A stretch of 64,000 nt of DNA from Pelagibius sp. CAU 1746 (GTDB lineage Bacteria; Pseudomonadota; Alphaproteobacteria; Kiloniellales; Kiloniellaceae): the NCBI RefSeq assembly GCF_039839785.1, contig NZ_JBDOQT010000001.1, forward strand, positions 1,116,001 through 1,180,000, given 5' to 3'. Below the pieces are notes generated by a model that worked only from the letters and a program-made list of their open reading frames with translations, had not been told where the DNA came from and made no database searches. Both the position numbers and the translations under genes were made by a program. Positions 34,484 through 44,338 of this stretch are shown here, in pieces. How positions within the stretch are numbered: position 1 is the stretch's first letter; the number at the start of each line of letters is the position of its first letter.

Positions 34484-35875
34484 ATGGACGGACTTTGGAT
34501 CTTTCTCATCTCGCTGGGCGTCACCGCGCTTTTCGCGCTGGGCGTGCCGATCTTCCTGGTCATCGGCTATTGGGTGGTGGGCGTCAGTCTGGTCATCGAC
34601 TTCACCCTGGCCAACATCGGCGTCACTCTCTACGAGGGGCTGAATTTCTTCGGCCTGCTGGCGCTGCCGCTGTTCATTATGACCGGCGACCTCATCAAGT
34701 CGGCCGGAATCGCCAAGCGGCTCTCCGACTTCGCCTATTCGGTGCTGGGCTGGTTGCGCGGTGGCCTCGCGATGGCCTCCTTGGGCGCCTGCGGCCTCTT
34801 CGCCGCGATTTCCGGTTCCAACTCGGCGACCACGGCCACCATCGGCTCGATCATGCATCCGGAAATGAAGAAGGGCGGTTACGAGGAGACCTTCGCCGCG
34901 GCCACGGCGGCGGCGGGCGGCACCGTCGGCATCATCATCCCGCCGTCGATCATCTTCATCGTCTACGGGTTCCTCATGAACCTGTCGATCAGCGATCTCT
35001 TCATCGGCGGCCTCATTCCCGGCTGTCTGATGGTGATCGCCATGCAGGGCGCCTGCTGGATCATCTGCCACAGGAACGGGTGGGGCCATCTGATCCAATT
35101 CCGCCTGCTGCGCAGCCTGAAGACGGCGCTGGGGGCCTGGCTCGGGTTCTTCGCCATCCTGCTGGTCATCTGGGGGATCTACACCGGCGCCTTCTCGCCC
35201 ACCGAAGCGGCGGGCGTGACCGCCGGCTTCTGCCTGATCGTCGGCCTCGTCATGCATCCCATCGCACGCCGGCTGCATGATGCGCCGGGGGAGGAGACGC
35301 CGGGGGCGCTGCCGGACGACGCCGGCTTCCTCCAGCGCCTGGTGATTCCCGGTTTCAGTCTTCCCGAACTGCCGGCGATCATCATGCGTTCCGGCCAGAT
35401 CACCGGCCTGCTGGCGCCCCTGATCGCGGTCTCGGTGGTGATGCAGCAGATCCTCTCGCTGCTGGGGGCCGACGCCTTCGTCACCGAGATGTTGAACGCC
35501 CTGGGCGGCTACTACGCGGTGCTCTTCGCCTGCATGGCCATCGTGCTGGTCGCCGGCACGGTGCTGGAGTCGCTGCCCAACACCATCATCCTGGCGCCGA
35601 TCCTGGCGCCGATCGCCGCCAGCATCGGCGTCGATCCGATCCACTTCGCGGTGATCTTTCTGGTCGGCGACGCCATCGGCTTCATCACGCCGCCTTACGG
35701 GCTGAACCTCTATGTCGCCAGCGGCATCACCGGGATTCCCTACTTCCGGCTGCTGAAATACACCCTGCCTTACCTGGGGGCGCTGGTCGCCGCCTGGCTG
35801 CTGATCGCCTTCATTCCGGAGCTCTCGACCATCCTGCTGGTGAATAAAGGCGCCGGGGTTTACCAGCTGCAGTAG
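34484..35875 (+). CDS. dctM: TRAP transporter large permease DctM
   Basis: 463 residues with about 12 hydrophobic helices and the DctM hallmarks LNFFGLLALPLFIMTGDLIKSAGIAKRLSDFA, AISGSNSATTATIGSIMHPEMKKGGYEE and IIIPPSIIFIVYGFLMNLSISDLFIGGLIPG. Catalyses sodium-driven import of the DctP-bound substrate. About 20 residues longer than typical because of a cytoplasmic loop near 255-290 (HDAPGEETPGALPDDAG). Confidence 0.95.
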   Translation: MDGLWIFLISLGVTALFALGVPIFLVIGYWVVGVSLVIDFTLANIGVTLYEGLNFFGLLALPLFIMTGDLIKSAGIAKRLSDFAYSVLGWLRGGLAMASLGACGLFAAISGSNSATTATIGSIMHPEMKKGGYEETFAAATAAAGGTVGIIIPPSIIFIVYGFLMNLSISDLFIGGLIPGCLMVIAMQGACWIICHRNGWGHLIQFRLLRSLKTALGAWLGFFAILLVIWGIYTGAFSPTEAAGVTAGFCLIVGLVMHPIARRLHDAPGEETPGALPDDAGFLQRLVIPGFSLPELPAIIMRSGQITGLLAPLIAVSVVMQQILSLLGADAFVTEMLNALGGYYAVLFACMAIVLVAGTVLESLPNTIILAPILAPIAASIGVDPIHFAVIFLVGDAIGFITPPYGLNLYVASGITGIPYFRLLKYTLPYLGALVAAWLLIAFIPELSTILLVNKGAGVYQLQ

Positions 35876-35958
35876 CGGGCGGGCCGCCGGCGGAGGGGAG
35901 AGTTGCGCCGCCGTGGGCGGCAGTGTAGCAACACAGTCGCGTAGGAGGTGCTGTAGTC

Positions 35959-36750
35959 TTGGCAAAGCCGCAAGCCGCGAAATCACGATCGGCCCGCGTG
36001 TTGCAGCTCTTGGAGCTGGTGGCGCGCATGGACCGTCCTGCTTCGGTGCAGGAAATCACCGAGTTGAGCGGCCTGCCCAAGGCGACGGCCTACCGCATCT
36101 GCGCGACCCTGGAGAGCGACGGCTATCTGCGCAAGGAGTTCGGCGGACGCGGCCTGGTGGCGGGCCCGCGTCTCCTCAGCCTGGCGCGCAACCTCATCGG
36201 CGGCTCCGGCCTGGCCACGGCGCGCCATGCGGTGCTCTCGGTCGCGGCCAGGCGCATCGGCGAGACCTGCAACCTCTCCATGCCCCAGGACGGCGAGATG
36301 GTCTACCTGGACCGCGTCGAGGCGGAGTGGCCGCTGCGCCTGCAGTTGCCGGTTGGGACCAGGGTGCCGCTGCACTGCACCGCCGCCGGCAAGCTCTACC
36401 TCTCGAGCCTTTCGCCGTCGCCGCGTGCCGCGCTGCTGCGCAGCCTGACTCTGGAGGCGCGCACCCCCAACTCCGTCACCGATCCAGAAGCCCTGAACGC
36501 GGCGTTGGACGAGATACGCAAGACCGGTGTCGGCGTCGACAACGAGGAGTTCCTGGAGGGCATGGTCGCGGTGGCGGTGCCGGTCACCGACGGCGGCGGC
36601 CGCTTCTTCGCCGCCCTGGCGGTCCACGCCCCGGTGATGCGCATGAACCTGGAAGAGGCCATGACCCACGTGCCGGTGCTGCAGGAAGCGGCGGCCGAGC
36701 TCTCCAACCTTGCCGCCGGCGTCAAGCTCGCCGAGACGGAGGCGAGCTAG
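35959..36750 (+). CDS. IclR-family transcriptional regulator (TRAP locus)
   Basis: 263 residues: winged helix at 13-70 (SARVLQLLELVARMDRPASVQEITELSGLPKATAYRICATLESDGYL), then the IclR effector domain (CNLSMPQDGEMVYLDRVEAEWPLRLQLPVGTRVPLHCTAAGKLYL ... GVGVDNEEFLEGMVAVAVPVTDGGG). TTG start at 35959 with AGGAGG about 11 bases upstream. Follows dctM by 84 bases on the same strand and is the likely regulator of the GMC/TRAP genes. The palindrome at 32408 is a candidate site. Confidence 0.9.
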   Translation: MAKPQAAKSRSARVLQLLELVARMDRPASVQEITELSGLPKATAYRICATLESDGYLRKEFGGRGLVAGPRLLSLARNLIGGSGLATARHAVLSVAARRIGETCNLSMPQDGEMVYLDRVEAEWPLRLQLPVGTRVPLHCTAAGKLYLSSLSPSPRAALLRSLTLEARTPNSVTDPEALNAALDEIRKTGVGVDNEEFLEGMVAVAVPVTDGGGRFFAALAVHAPVMRMNLEEAMTHVPVLQEAAAELSNLAAGVKLAETEAS

Positions 36751-36775
36751 CTTTCCCGAATCATCCGGCGGCGCT

Positions 36776-38236
36776 TCACCCGCCGCCGTGTTCCGCCTTC
36801 CAGGCGCGCAGGCGCGCCTCGATCTCCTCGACGCTGCCGCCGTCGTCGACGGCCTGGCGGATGACCGGGATGGGCACGCCCTCGGCGGCCTCGAAGTCCG
36901 TCGCGCCGCCGCCCTGCTTGGCGTAGTCCGGCGGCACCTTGAAGCGTGGCACGTCGCTGCGCGCCTTGTCGCTCAACACGCTCTCGAAGGTCGGCGCCAC
37001 GGCCACCCGCTTGCCGAGGCCCGCGCCGGCGGGGTCGACACCCTGCCACTTCAGGATGCTGGCGATCAGCGAGGTGTGGTCGTAGGGGTGCTTGCTGCCG
37101 GCCGGCGCGCGGAACACCGTCCCGGCGGGGATCCAGGGCGAAGCAAGGACCGTCGGCACGCGCACGCCGTAGCGGTCGAACTGGAACCCGTTGGGGCCGC
37201 TGTGCTGGTCCGGCTTCACCGCGCCCCAGCCGGGGTCGACATGATCGTAGGTGCCGCCGTGTTCGTCGAAGGTGACGACCAGCAGCGTGTTGGCCCAGGC
37301 CTTGGGATTGGCGGTCAGCGCGTTGTAGATGTCGTTCAGGAAGGCTTCCCCGGGCCCCACCCAGGTCGGCGGATGATAGTCGTCGCCCTGCTTGCCGATG
37401 AAGGTGTCGGGCAGGCCCTTGCCGTAGCCCCAGGCGGGCTCGATGTAGGTGAAGGCGGGCAAGATGGCCGCTTCGGCGCGCTTGAAGAAGGTGTCCATCG
37501 TCGCGATCTCCGCCCAGCCGGCGGCCTTCTTCGCGTCGTCGATGAAGGGGAAGCTGTACTCGGTGTAGCACTTCTTGTCGTGCCAGATGTCCTTGTAGTA
37601 GATCCCCCAGCTCACGTTCTTGGGCAGAGCGTTCCAGATGGTCTTGGTCTTGAACTGCTCGACCGCCGAGAGGTGCAGGTTCTTCACCCGTCCCAGCGAC
37701 GTGCCGCAGAGGCTGAAGGCGCGGTTGGGGTTGGTCTGGGTCGGCACCGAGGAGAACCAGCGGTCGCTGACGGCATAGGCGCCCGCCAGCCCGCTGAGCG
37801 CGGGCAGCTGCGACAGATCGTAGGCGCCCATGACCTCGCCCAACTCGGCCCAGCTTTCGTAGACGGAGTCGAAGTCGTAGGCGAAGCCCTTCATGCGGGC
37901 CGGGGTGCCCGGCTTTATGTCGGGCATCTTGCCGTTGCCGTCGGCGAAGAGCTGCACCGTCACATGCTCGAAAGGCTCGTTGGGGTCCAGCCGCGGCACG
38001 CGCAGCGGCTGCGCGGCCTTCTCGGTGCCGTGGACCACCGGCAGCTTGGTGCCTTTGTAGTCGTTGTAGTAGGCGCCGCCGGAAAGGCCGTCGAAAGCAT
38101 CGCCGCTGCCAGGCGGCACGATGCGCTGCGGCTTCCCGGCGTCGTAGAGCCAGCCCAGCAGGTTGTCGAGGGAACGGTTCTCCAGCATGACCAGAACGAC
38201 GTGGCTGATCTGGTCCATGATCCGCGTCGCTGCCAT
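36776..38236 (-). CDS. PF04185 phosphoesterase (phospholipase C/acid phosphatase family)
   Basis: 486 residues. The start DQISHVVLVMLENRSLDNLLGWLY is the metal-site motif of the phosphoesterase family, with nucleophile-region ENRS. Later motifs are DRWFSSVPTQTNPNRAF, VVTFDEHGGTYDHVDP and GVRVPTVLASPWIPAGTV, which supply the other metal ligands. The family includes phospholipases C and acid phosphatases, usually secreted by Tat. Here no signal peptide precedes the domain, so it may be cytoplasmic. Convergent with iclR, with a GGCGGCG/CGCCGCC hairpin at the junction. Confidence 0.87.
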   Translation of the reverse strand: MAATRIMDQISHVVLVMLENRSLDNLLGWLYDAGKPQRIVPPGSGDAFDGLSGGAYYNDYKGTKLPVVHGTEKAAQPLRVPRLDPNEPFEHVTVQLFADGNGKMPDIKPGTPARMKGFAYDFDSVYESWAELGEVMGAYDLSQLPALSGLAGAYAVSDRWFSSVPTQTNPNRAFSLCGTSLGRVKNLHLSAVEQFKTKTIWNALPKNVSWGIYYKDIWHDKKCYTEYSFPFIDDAKKAAGWAEIATMDTFFKRAEAAILPAFTYIEPAWGYGKGLPDTFIGKQGDDYHPPTWVGPGEAFLNDIYNALTANPKAWANTLLVVTFDEHGGTYDHVDPGWGAVKPDQHSGPNGFQFDRYGVRVPTVLASPWIPAGTVFRAPAGSKHPYDHTSLIASILKWQGVDPAGAGLGKRVAVAPTFESVLSDKARSDVPRFKVPPDYAKQGGGATDFEAAEGVPIPVIRQAVDDGGSVEEIEARLRAWKAEHGGG

Positions 38237-38354
38237 GGCGGCCTCCCTTTCGCGGCCACACCTCCGAGTTTCGGGGCGTGTTTGTTGCCACCTAAGGTCG
38301 CACTTCGCCGGCGGCTGGACAACTGCACTTAAGGAGGGGGCGAACTGATGCGGC

Positions 38355-39326
38355 TCAGCTCTCCGGCAAGACCTGCTTGCGCTCGCCGTGCAGGGTGTCG
38401 ATCAGCCGTTGGGGAATGGTGAATTCGCCGGCCAGGCGCCGCAGGTCCTCCTCGCCGTGCGCCAGGGAGCGGTGGAGGCGGCCGATCTCGAAGAGGTTCT
38501 GCTTCTGCGGCAGGGCGACGAGGAAGCGGCCCTCGATGAAGGCGCAGTTCACCGCGTCCCGGCCCAACTCGTCGGCCAGGGCCACAAGAGTGTCGCAAAG
38601 GCCGGGCTGCAGCAGGCGGCGCGCGTCTTCGGGGGCGTCGCTGTAGACCTGGAAGCGTGCCTCGAAAGCATCGTGAGTCAGCGTCACCGCCTCGACGCCG
38701 TCGAAGGCGCCGCGGATCTTGTCGGCCACCCAGTTGCCCAGCGCGCCCTTGTCGCCGACCAGCAGCACCACGCCCTCGAAGGCGACCGGCACGCCGACTT
38801 CGCAGAGCAGTCCTTTGAAGACCGTTGTCTGGCGTTTGCGGCGGCCGCCGCTGCGTCTCCTCAGACGTGCCTCCACCATGCGGAAGTCGGTGCCGCGATG
38901 GCGGCCGATGAAGAGGTCCTCCAGCTTGGACCGGTTGAAGGCGCCTGTGATACCGGCGCGCTCGACCCGTGACAGATCGAAGTTTCCGCCAGGATCGCGG
39001 TGATGTTCGGTCTCGCCCAGAAAGCGCAGCAGCGGCGGGATGAAGAGGGCGCGCACCGCTTCCTTGTGGCGCCGCGCCGGGCCCAAGGCCCACCAGCCGC
39101 CGGCCGCGCCGCCGAGGATCAGAACGGCGATGGCCGCCGCCGGAACTTCCTGCAGCCAGATGACGACCGCGGCCAGGATGACGGCGCCGCCGGCGCCGGC
39201 GGCGCGCAGCCGGGCCGTGCGCAGGCGGCCCTTGCGCGCCGCCTCCAGGGCCGGCAGGTGGGGCGCGATCTCCGCGGCGAAGACCTCCGCCAGGCTCGCT
39301 TGCGCCCCTGTTTGCGTTTCGGTCAC
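38355..39326 (-). CDS. DUF3137 domain membrane protein
   Basis: 323 residues. A charged N-terminus is followed by two close hydrophobic helices (GGAVILAAVVIWL and AAAIAVLILGGAAGGWWAL, about 47-82), then a soluble domain of DUF3137 type (FLGETEHHRDPGGNFDLSRVERAGITGAFNRSKLEDLFIGRHRGTDFRMVEARLRRRS). Function unknown. A GTG start at 39326 overlaps the gluQ stop (GTGA), implying translational coupling with gluQ. Confidence 0.78.
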   Translation of the reverse strand: MTETQTGAQASLAEVFAAEIAPHLPALEAARKGRLRTARLRAAGAGGAVILAAVVIWLQEVPAAAIAVLILGGAAGGWWALGPARRHKEAVRALFIPPLLRFLGETEHHRDPGGNFDLSRVERAGITGAFNRSKLEDLFIGRHRGTDFRMVEARLRRRSGGRRKRQTTVFKGLLCEVGVPVAFEGVVLLVGDKGALGNWVADKIRGAFDGVEAVTLTHDAFEARFQVYSDAPEDARRLLQPGLCDTLVALADELGRDAVNCAFIEGRFLVALPQKQNLFEIGRLHRSLAHGEEDLRRLAGEFTIPQRLIDTLHGERKQVLPES

Positions 39327-40195
39327 GACACGGCCTCTTCCGCAATTCCCGTCATGGCGATGACCTCCGCCGGGCTGCGGCCGGCCGCGCGCAGGGCGCG
39401 GATCGCCAGGGCGTCGCTGCGCTTGGCCAGGCGCTCGCCCTTGTCGTCGGCAATCAGGCGATGGTGGTGGTAGTCGGGCACCGGCAGGCCGAGCAGTTGT
39501 TGCAGCAGGCGGTGGACGTGGCTCGCCTCGAAGAGGTCGGCGCCGCGGGTCACCAGGGTCACGCCCTGGGCGGCGTCGTCCACCACCACCGAGAGGTGAT
39601 AGCTGGTGGCAATGTCCTTGCGGGCCAGCACCACGTCTCCTTGGGGCCGTGGATCGCAGGCCTGGCTGCCGCGGGCGCGGTCGTGCCAGGTGAGGGGGGC
39701 GCCGTGGTCCGCCACGGCTTCGGCCAGGGCGCGTTCCATGTCCAGGCGCAGGGCGTAGAGCGTCCCCCTTGCCTTGCGGTCCTGGCGCTCGGCCGGGCTC
39801 AGGCCGCGGCAGGTGCCGGGGTAGAGGTCGCCGGCAGGCCCGTGCGGCGCGGCGGAGGCGCGGGAGATCTCGGCGGCGATCTCTTTTCTGGTGCAGAAGC
39901 AGGGGTAGACCAGATCGCGCGCTTCCAGATCGGCCAGGGCCTCGGCGTAGGCGGCCATCCAGTCGGACTGGCGGCGCACCGGGGTCTCCCAGGCCAGGCC
40001 CAGCCAGGCCAGGTCCTCGAAGATCGCGGCCTCGAACTCCGGGCGCGCCCGCCCGCCGTCGATGTCCTCGATGCGCAGCAGGAAACGCCCGCCTTGTCCG
40101 GCCTGGCGGGCGGCGAAGAGCGCCGAATAGGCGTGGCCCAGGTGCAGGTAGCCGCTGGGCGAGGGGGCGAAGCGGGTGACTTCGGGTGCCGACAT
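39323..40195 (-). CDS. gluQ: Glutamyl-Q tRNA(Asp) synthetase
   Basis: 290 residues, a truncated glutamyl-tRNA synthetase that attaches Glu to queuosine at position 34 of tRNA-Asp. FAPSPSGYLHLGHAYSALFA holds the HIGH-type motif, CFCTRKEI with a later Cys in YPGTCRG forms the zinc site, and LAKRSDAL is the KMSKS-type loop. No anticodon-binding domain follows, which separates it from GltX. Divergent from the AlkA-type gene by 39 bases. Confidence 0.94.
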   Translation of the reverse strand: MSAPEVTRFAPSPSGYLHLGHAYSALFAARQAGQGGRFLLRIEDIDGGRARPEFEAAIFEDLAWLGLAWETPVRRQSDWMAAYAEALADLEARDLVYPCFCTRKEIAAEISRASAAPHGPAGDLYPGTCRGLSPAERQDRKARGTLYALRLDMERALAEAVADHGAPLTWHDRARGSQACDPRPQGDVVLARKDIATSYHLSVVVDDAAQGVTLVTRGADLFEASHVHRLLQQLLGLPVPDYHHHRLIADDKGERLAKRSDALAIRALRAAGRSPAEVIAMTGIAEEAVS

Positions 40196-40234
40196 GCGAT
40201 TGGCCCTAAGCTACTCCCGCGTTAAAGTCCAGTC

Positions 40235-40891
40235 ATGATCCCCGACGCGCAGCCCGACGAATGTCTCCGGCCGGCCATGGACGCCCTGGCGGCGGCGGAC
40301 CCAGATATCGCCGAAGCCTATGCGCGCTGCGGCCTGCCGCCGCAGCGCGGCAGCGAGCCGGGCTTCGCCGGGCTGATGCGCATGATCGCCGGCCAGCAGG
40401 TCTCCGTCCAGTCGGCCCGTGCCATCGTCGCGCGCCTGGAAGAGCGCGTCGACCCCCTGACCGCCGAGCAGTTCCTCAAGGCCAGCGACGCGGATCTGAA
40501 GGCCGTGGGCCTCAGCCGTCCCAAGATGCGCTACGGGCGCATCCTGGCCGGGGAGATCGCCGCTGGGGCACTGGATATCCAGGGCCTCGAGGCCCTGGAC
40601 GACGCGGAAGCCGTCGCGGCGCTCACCCGCGTCAAGGGCATCGGCCAGTGGACGGCGGAGATCTACCTGCTCTTTGCCCTCAAGCGTCCCGACGTCTGGC
40701 CGGTGGGCGACCTTGCGCTCTGCGTCGCCGCGCAGCACCTGAAGAAACTGGAGGCGCGGCCCGGCCCCAAGGCGATGCTGGCCCTGGGCGAGGCCTGGCG
40801 GCCCCACCGCAGCGCCGCGGCGCGCTTCCTCTGGCACCTCTACCGCCATCCCGGCGTCGCGCTTGGGCGCGGCGTCAAGAAGACAGCCTAG
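40235..40891 (+). CDS. DNA-3-methyladenine glycosylase II (AlkA-type, HhH-GPD)
   Basis: 218 residues with the helix-hairpin-helix-GPD core: MIAGQQVSVQSARAI, LKAVGLSRPKMRYGRILA and VKGIGQWTAEIYLLFALKRPDVWPVGDLAL, where the Asp of VGD is the catalytic residue. Excises alkylated bases such as 3-methyladenine. Lacks the AlkA N-terminal extension, typical of the compact alphaproteobacterial form. A hydrolase gene follows after about 30 bases. Confidence 0.92.
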   Translation: MIPDAQPDECLRPAMDALAAADPDIAEAYARCGLPPQRGSEPGFAGLMRMIAGQQVSVQSARAIVARLEERVDPLTAEQFLKASDADLKAVGLSRPKMRYGRILAGEIAAGALDIQGLEALDDAEAVAALTRVKGIGQWTAEIYLLFALKRPDVWPVGDLALCVAAQHLKKLEARPGPKAMLALGEAWRPHRSAAARFLWHLYRHPGVALGRGVKKTA

Positions 40892-40921
40892 AATTTCCCC
40901 GACAGGAAGGATTGGTCAGCA

Positions 40922-41629
40922 GTGAGCGACGTGATGGAACTGGACGGCCCCAGGCATGGGACCAAGGGCGATGGGCCGCAGGCGCAGGCACGGGCCCTGG
41001 TGGTCTTCCTGCACGGCCTGGGGGCGGACGGCAACGACCTCATCTCTCTGGCGCCGCTGTTGGAGCCGCTGCTGCCGGACACCGCCTTCGTGTCGCCGCA
41101 TGCGCCCTATCCCTGCGACATGGCGCCCATGGGCCGCCAGTGGTTCAGCCTGCAGGACCGCGACCCCGAGGTGCTGCTGGCCGGGGTGCGCGACGTTGCG
41201 CCCAGCCTCAACGCCTTTTTGGATGCGGAGCTGGAAAGGCATGGCCTGAGCGACGACCGCTTGGCCCTGGTGGGGTTCTCGCAAGGCACCATGACGGCGC
41301 TGCATACGATGCTGCGCCGGCCCAAGGCCTGCGCCGTCATCGTCGGCTTTTCCGGCGCGCTCCTGGCGCCGGAGATACTGGGCGAGAAAATCGTCAGCCG
41401 GCCGCCGGTGCTGCTGGTGCACGGCGACGCCGACCCGGTGGTGCCTTTCGAGGCCCTGGCCGCCGCCCGGCAGGCGCTGGATCTGAACGGGGTTCCAGTC
41501 GCCGCCTATCCGCGCCCAGGCCTGCAACACGGGATCGATCAGGAGGGCTTGCAGCTCTGTGCCGCGGCCCTGATCGAGCATCTCTTTCCGGAGACGGTGC
41601 CGTCTGGGGGAAGCGCGGAGGACGGCTAG
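40922..41629 (+). CDS. Alpha/beta hydrolase, phospholipase/carboxylesterase (YpfH-like)
   Basis: 235 residues. VVFLHGLGADGNDLISLAPLL gives the oxyanion loop, GFSQGTM holds the nucleophile Ser, HGDADPVVP the Asp and LQHGID the His of the triad. This is the PF02230 carboxylesterase/thioesterase family, cytoplasmic. The GTG at 40922 is used. An ATG 12 bases later is an equally possible start. Likely co-transcribed with the glycosylase gene, and a strong terminator follows. Confidence 0.88.
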   Translation: MSDVMELDGPRHGTKGDGPQAQARALVVFLHGLGADGNDLISLAPLLEPLLPDTAFVSPHAPYPCDMAPMGRQWFSLQDRDPEVLLAGVRDVAPSLNAFLDAELERHGLSDDRLALVGFSQGTMTALHTMLRRPKACAVIVGFSGALLAPEILGEKIVSRPPVLLVHGDADPVVPFEALAAARQALDLNGVPVAAYPRPGLQHGIDQEGLQLCAAALIEHLFPETVPSGGSAEDG

Positions 41630-41660
41630 CGGCCGGCGTTCCGCCGCCGGCAAAAGAAAC

Positions 41661-41698
41661 GAAGCGGGCCGGTATTGGCATCCCGGCCCGCTTCTTTT
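41661..41698. terminator. Bidirectional intrinsic terminator
   Basis: A perfect 12-bp stem GAAGCGGGCCGG (41661-41672) with CCGGCCCGCTTC (41683-41694) has a 10-base loop and TTTT directly after. The opposite strand reads GTTTCTTTTG after the stem. It lies between convergent hydrolase and chemoreceptor genes and should serve both. Confidence 0.85.
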
Positions 41699-41741
41699 CT
41701 GATCGCCCCCGGTCGGGCGAAGGGCGCGCCGAGGCCCCGGA

Positions 41742-43907
41742 TCAGGCGCTCCGCAGGCCTTCCAGGAAGGTATTGACTTCGGTCCTCAGCAGCTCCGACT
41801 GCTTGGAGAGCTCGTCGGAGGCCTCCAGGACATTCGAGGCGGACTCGCTGGTTTCCTTGGTGGCTTCGGAAACGTCGCCGATGTTGCTCGTCACCTCCTG
41901 CATGCCGGCCGCGACCTGCTGGGTGTTGCGCGAGATTTCCAGAGTCGCCGCGTTCTGCTCTTCCACTGCGGAAGCGATGGCCGTGGCGTTCTCGCTGATC
42001 TCGGTGATGATCTTCTGAACCGTGTCGATCACACTCACCGTTTCGTTGGTCGCGCTCTGCATGCCGGTGATCTGCTGGGCGATCTCCTCGGTGGCCTTGG
42101 CCGTCTGGTTGGCCAGGGACTTCACCTCGTTGGCGACCACCGCGAAGCCCTTGCCGGATTCGCCGGCGCGCGCCGCCTCGATGGTGGCGTTCAGGGCCAG
42201 CAGGTTGGTCTGCTCGGCGATGTCCTGGATCAGGTTCACCACGTCGCCGATCTTCTGGGCGGCGCCGGCCAGGCCCCGCACGGTCTCGCTCGCCTTGGTC
42301 GACTCTTCGGTGGCCCGGTTGGCGACCTGGGTCGACTGGGTCACCTGGGCGCTGATCTCGCCGATCGAGCTCGACAGTTCCTCGGCGGCGGAGGCGACCG
42401 TACGGACGTTGGTGGCGGCGTCGTCCGCGGCCCGGGACACGACGCCCGAGCGGTCGTTGGTGCGGTCGGCCGTGCTGGACATGGTCTCCGCTGTGCTGCG
42501 CATCTCGACCGTCGCCGAGGCCACGGAGTTCAGCACCACGGTGACTTTCTCGTCGAAGCGCTTGCTCAGGTCCTCGACCTGCTGCGCCCGCTTGGCCTTG
42601 GCTTCGGCCTCGGCGGCCTGCTCCTTGGCCAGGCGCTCGGCCTCGATGGCGTTCTGCTTGAACACCTCGACGGCCTTGGCCATCTCGCCGATCTCGTCGT
42701 TGCGCTCGCGCGCCGGGATGTCGATGGCCTTGTTGCCGGCCGCCAGTTCGCCCATGGCCAAAGTCATGGCGGAGATCGGACGGACGATGCCGCGGGCGAT
42801 GAAGATGCCGGCGACGGTGAAGAAGGTCAGGATGAAGGCGGCCAGGATCAGCGAGCTGTTGCGCATCTCGGTCACGCCGGCGAAGACCTCGGACTGGTCG
42901 GCGTCGGCCAGGATGGCCCAGCGCACATCGAGGAACTCCACGAAGGTGAACGCCGATACCACGGGTTCGCCGCGGTAGTCGAGCTGCTGGACCATGCCTT
43001 GCTGGCCGCTGAGCGCCTGGGCGACGGCATCGTTGTCGATCCGCTGTTTCAGGATCGTCGACTCGTCCTGAAAGCGCGAGTCGCTGCGCATCAGCAGATC
43101 GGCGCCGACGATGTAGGTTTCGCCGGTTTCGCCCAGTCCGGCGGTGTTCTGCATCACGGCGTTGATGTTGTCGATCGGCATCTGGAACACCAGCACGCCG
43201 AGCGGCTGGCCCGCGTGGTCAAGCAGCGGGGTCGAGATGAAGCTGGCCGGCGAGTCGTTGCTCGGCGCATAGGGCTGGAAGTCGAAGAAGGCCTGGAATC
43301 CGGCCTGCGGGTCGGCCATCGCCGCCCTGTAGGCCTTACCAAGGTCGGTGTCCTTGTATTCGCCTTCCATCAGGTTGGTGGCGTAGTCCAGTTCCTTGAA
43401 GACCGTGTAGATCAGGTTGCCCCGCGTATCGAACAGGAAGATGTCGTAGTATCCGCGTTCGCGCAGGAAGCGGCGCAGCCAGGGATGGTACTTGCCGTGC
43501 ACCTGGCTGTAGCGCGAACCGTCCTGGGCCAGGTCGAGATTGTCCTTCTGCCCGGTCGGATTGGGGTTTTCGGTGATGTAGAGCTGGCGCAGGCGATCGC
43601 TGGCGCCCGCGCCCAGTTCGTCCCAGGCGGCGGTGAAGGCGGCGGCGGCTTCCAGCACGGACTCGTTGGTGGAGAGAATGCGTAGATCCTGGCGGATGGT
43701 TGCCAGGTAATCCTCCAGTGCCGAAGCACGCACTTGAGCGAGCGCCGTCAGTTTCCGTTCGGCTTCTTCGCGGATGGTGCTGGCTGCCTTGAAGTAACTG
43801 GCGACGCCTACGGAGAGGGCCGCGACGAGGGCGCTTGCGACAATGACCGCCGGGATCTTGCGGCTGAGGCGCAGCCCCGAAAACAAATTGGACGTGCCTT
43901 TGACCAT
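41742..43907 (-). CDS. Methyl-accepting chemotaxis protein with Cache sensor
   Basis: 721 residues. A transmembrane helix at about 19-39 ([19 protein letters not shown]) precedes a periplasmic double-Cache-type domain of some 300 residues ([50 protein letters not shown]). A second helix ([21 protein letters not shown]), a HAMP domain ([42 protein letters not shown]) and the signalling domain with hairpin tip [21 protein letters not shown] follow. No CheR-tether pentapeptide ends the protein. ATG at 43907 after GGGGAA. No che genes are nearby. Confidence 0.95.
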   Translation of the reverse strand: MVKGTSNLFSGLRLSRKIPAVIVASALVAALSVGVASYFKAASTIREEAERKLTALAQVRASALEDYLATIRQDLRILSTNESVLEAAAAFTAAWDELGAGASDRLRQLYITENPNPTGQKDNLDLAQDGSRYSQVHGKYHPWLRRFLRERGYYDIFLFDTRGNLIYTVFKELDYATNLMEGEYKDTDLGKAYRAAMADPQAGFQAFFDFQPYAPSNDSPASFISTPLLDHAGQPLGVLVFQMPIDNINAVMQNTAGLGETGETYIVGADLLMRSDSRFQDESTILKQRIDNDAVAQALSGQQGMVQQLDYRGEPVVSAFTFVEFLDVRWAILADADQSEVFAGVTEMRNSSLILAAFILTFFTVAGIFIARGIVRPISAMTLAMGELAAGNKAIDIPARERNDEIGEMAKAVEVFKQNAIEAERLAKEQAAEAEAKAKRAQQVEDLSKRFDEKVTVVLNSVASATVEMRSTAETMSSTADRTNDRSGVVSRAADDAATNVRTVASAAEELSSSIGEISAQVTQSTQVANRATEESTKASETVRGLAGAAQKIGDVVNLIQDIAEQTNLLALNATIEAARAGESGKGFAVVANEVKSLANQTAKATEEIAQQITGMQSATNETVSVIDTVQKIITEISENATAIASAVEEQNAATLEISRNTQQVAAGMQEVTSNIGDVSEATKETSESASNVLEASDELSKQSELLRTEVNTFLEGLRSA

Positions 43908-44338
43908 GTGACCGGTTCCCCAAGTGATTCCTGCGAGCATCGATCAACCCGGCATTTGGTTCCCGGCCGGGGCCGGCGCCCAGTAAAGGATCGATACATC
44001 TGGAGCCGACAATCGGCTGCCTAGGGGAAGCTACAGATTTATTGTTAAATTTAACTGAAATGATTTAAGCGATTATTGTATAGAACCGGACAATCTTTGG
44101 TGGCGTGTATCTTATCGATCATTTTTCTTGCAATAAGTGTAGTGTTGTTTGGAAGATAATCTATCCGGGTCTTGCGGGCTTTCGCGGCGGCGGTCCGCCG
44201 GTGTTGCGGTTTTGTGAAGTCTCCAGGCCGGCGAATCCCAATATCTTGTATGGGGGGGCGGCATTTAGTATTTATAGCGGGTCGAAGGGCCTGGCATCCC
44301 AGACCTAGATGACGACGCCGAGGAAGGATGGACCGGAC
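43908..44338. other. AT-rich intergenic region upstream of the chemoreceptor and HNH genes
   Basis: 431 bases without a supported gene. The segment 44036-44160 is markedly AT-rich for this genome and includes a perfect palindrome GTTAAATTTAAC at 44044-44055. As both flanking genes start away from this region, it probably contains both promoters, but I cannot place -35/-10 pairs with confidence. Confidence 0.5.

Noticed and set aside
44105-44308. Possible 67-residue protein
   Set aside because: No ribosome site, no domain and mixed composition in an AT-rich gap. More likely non-coding.
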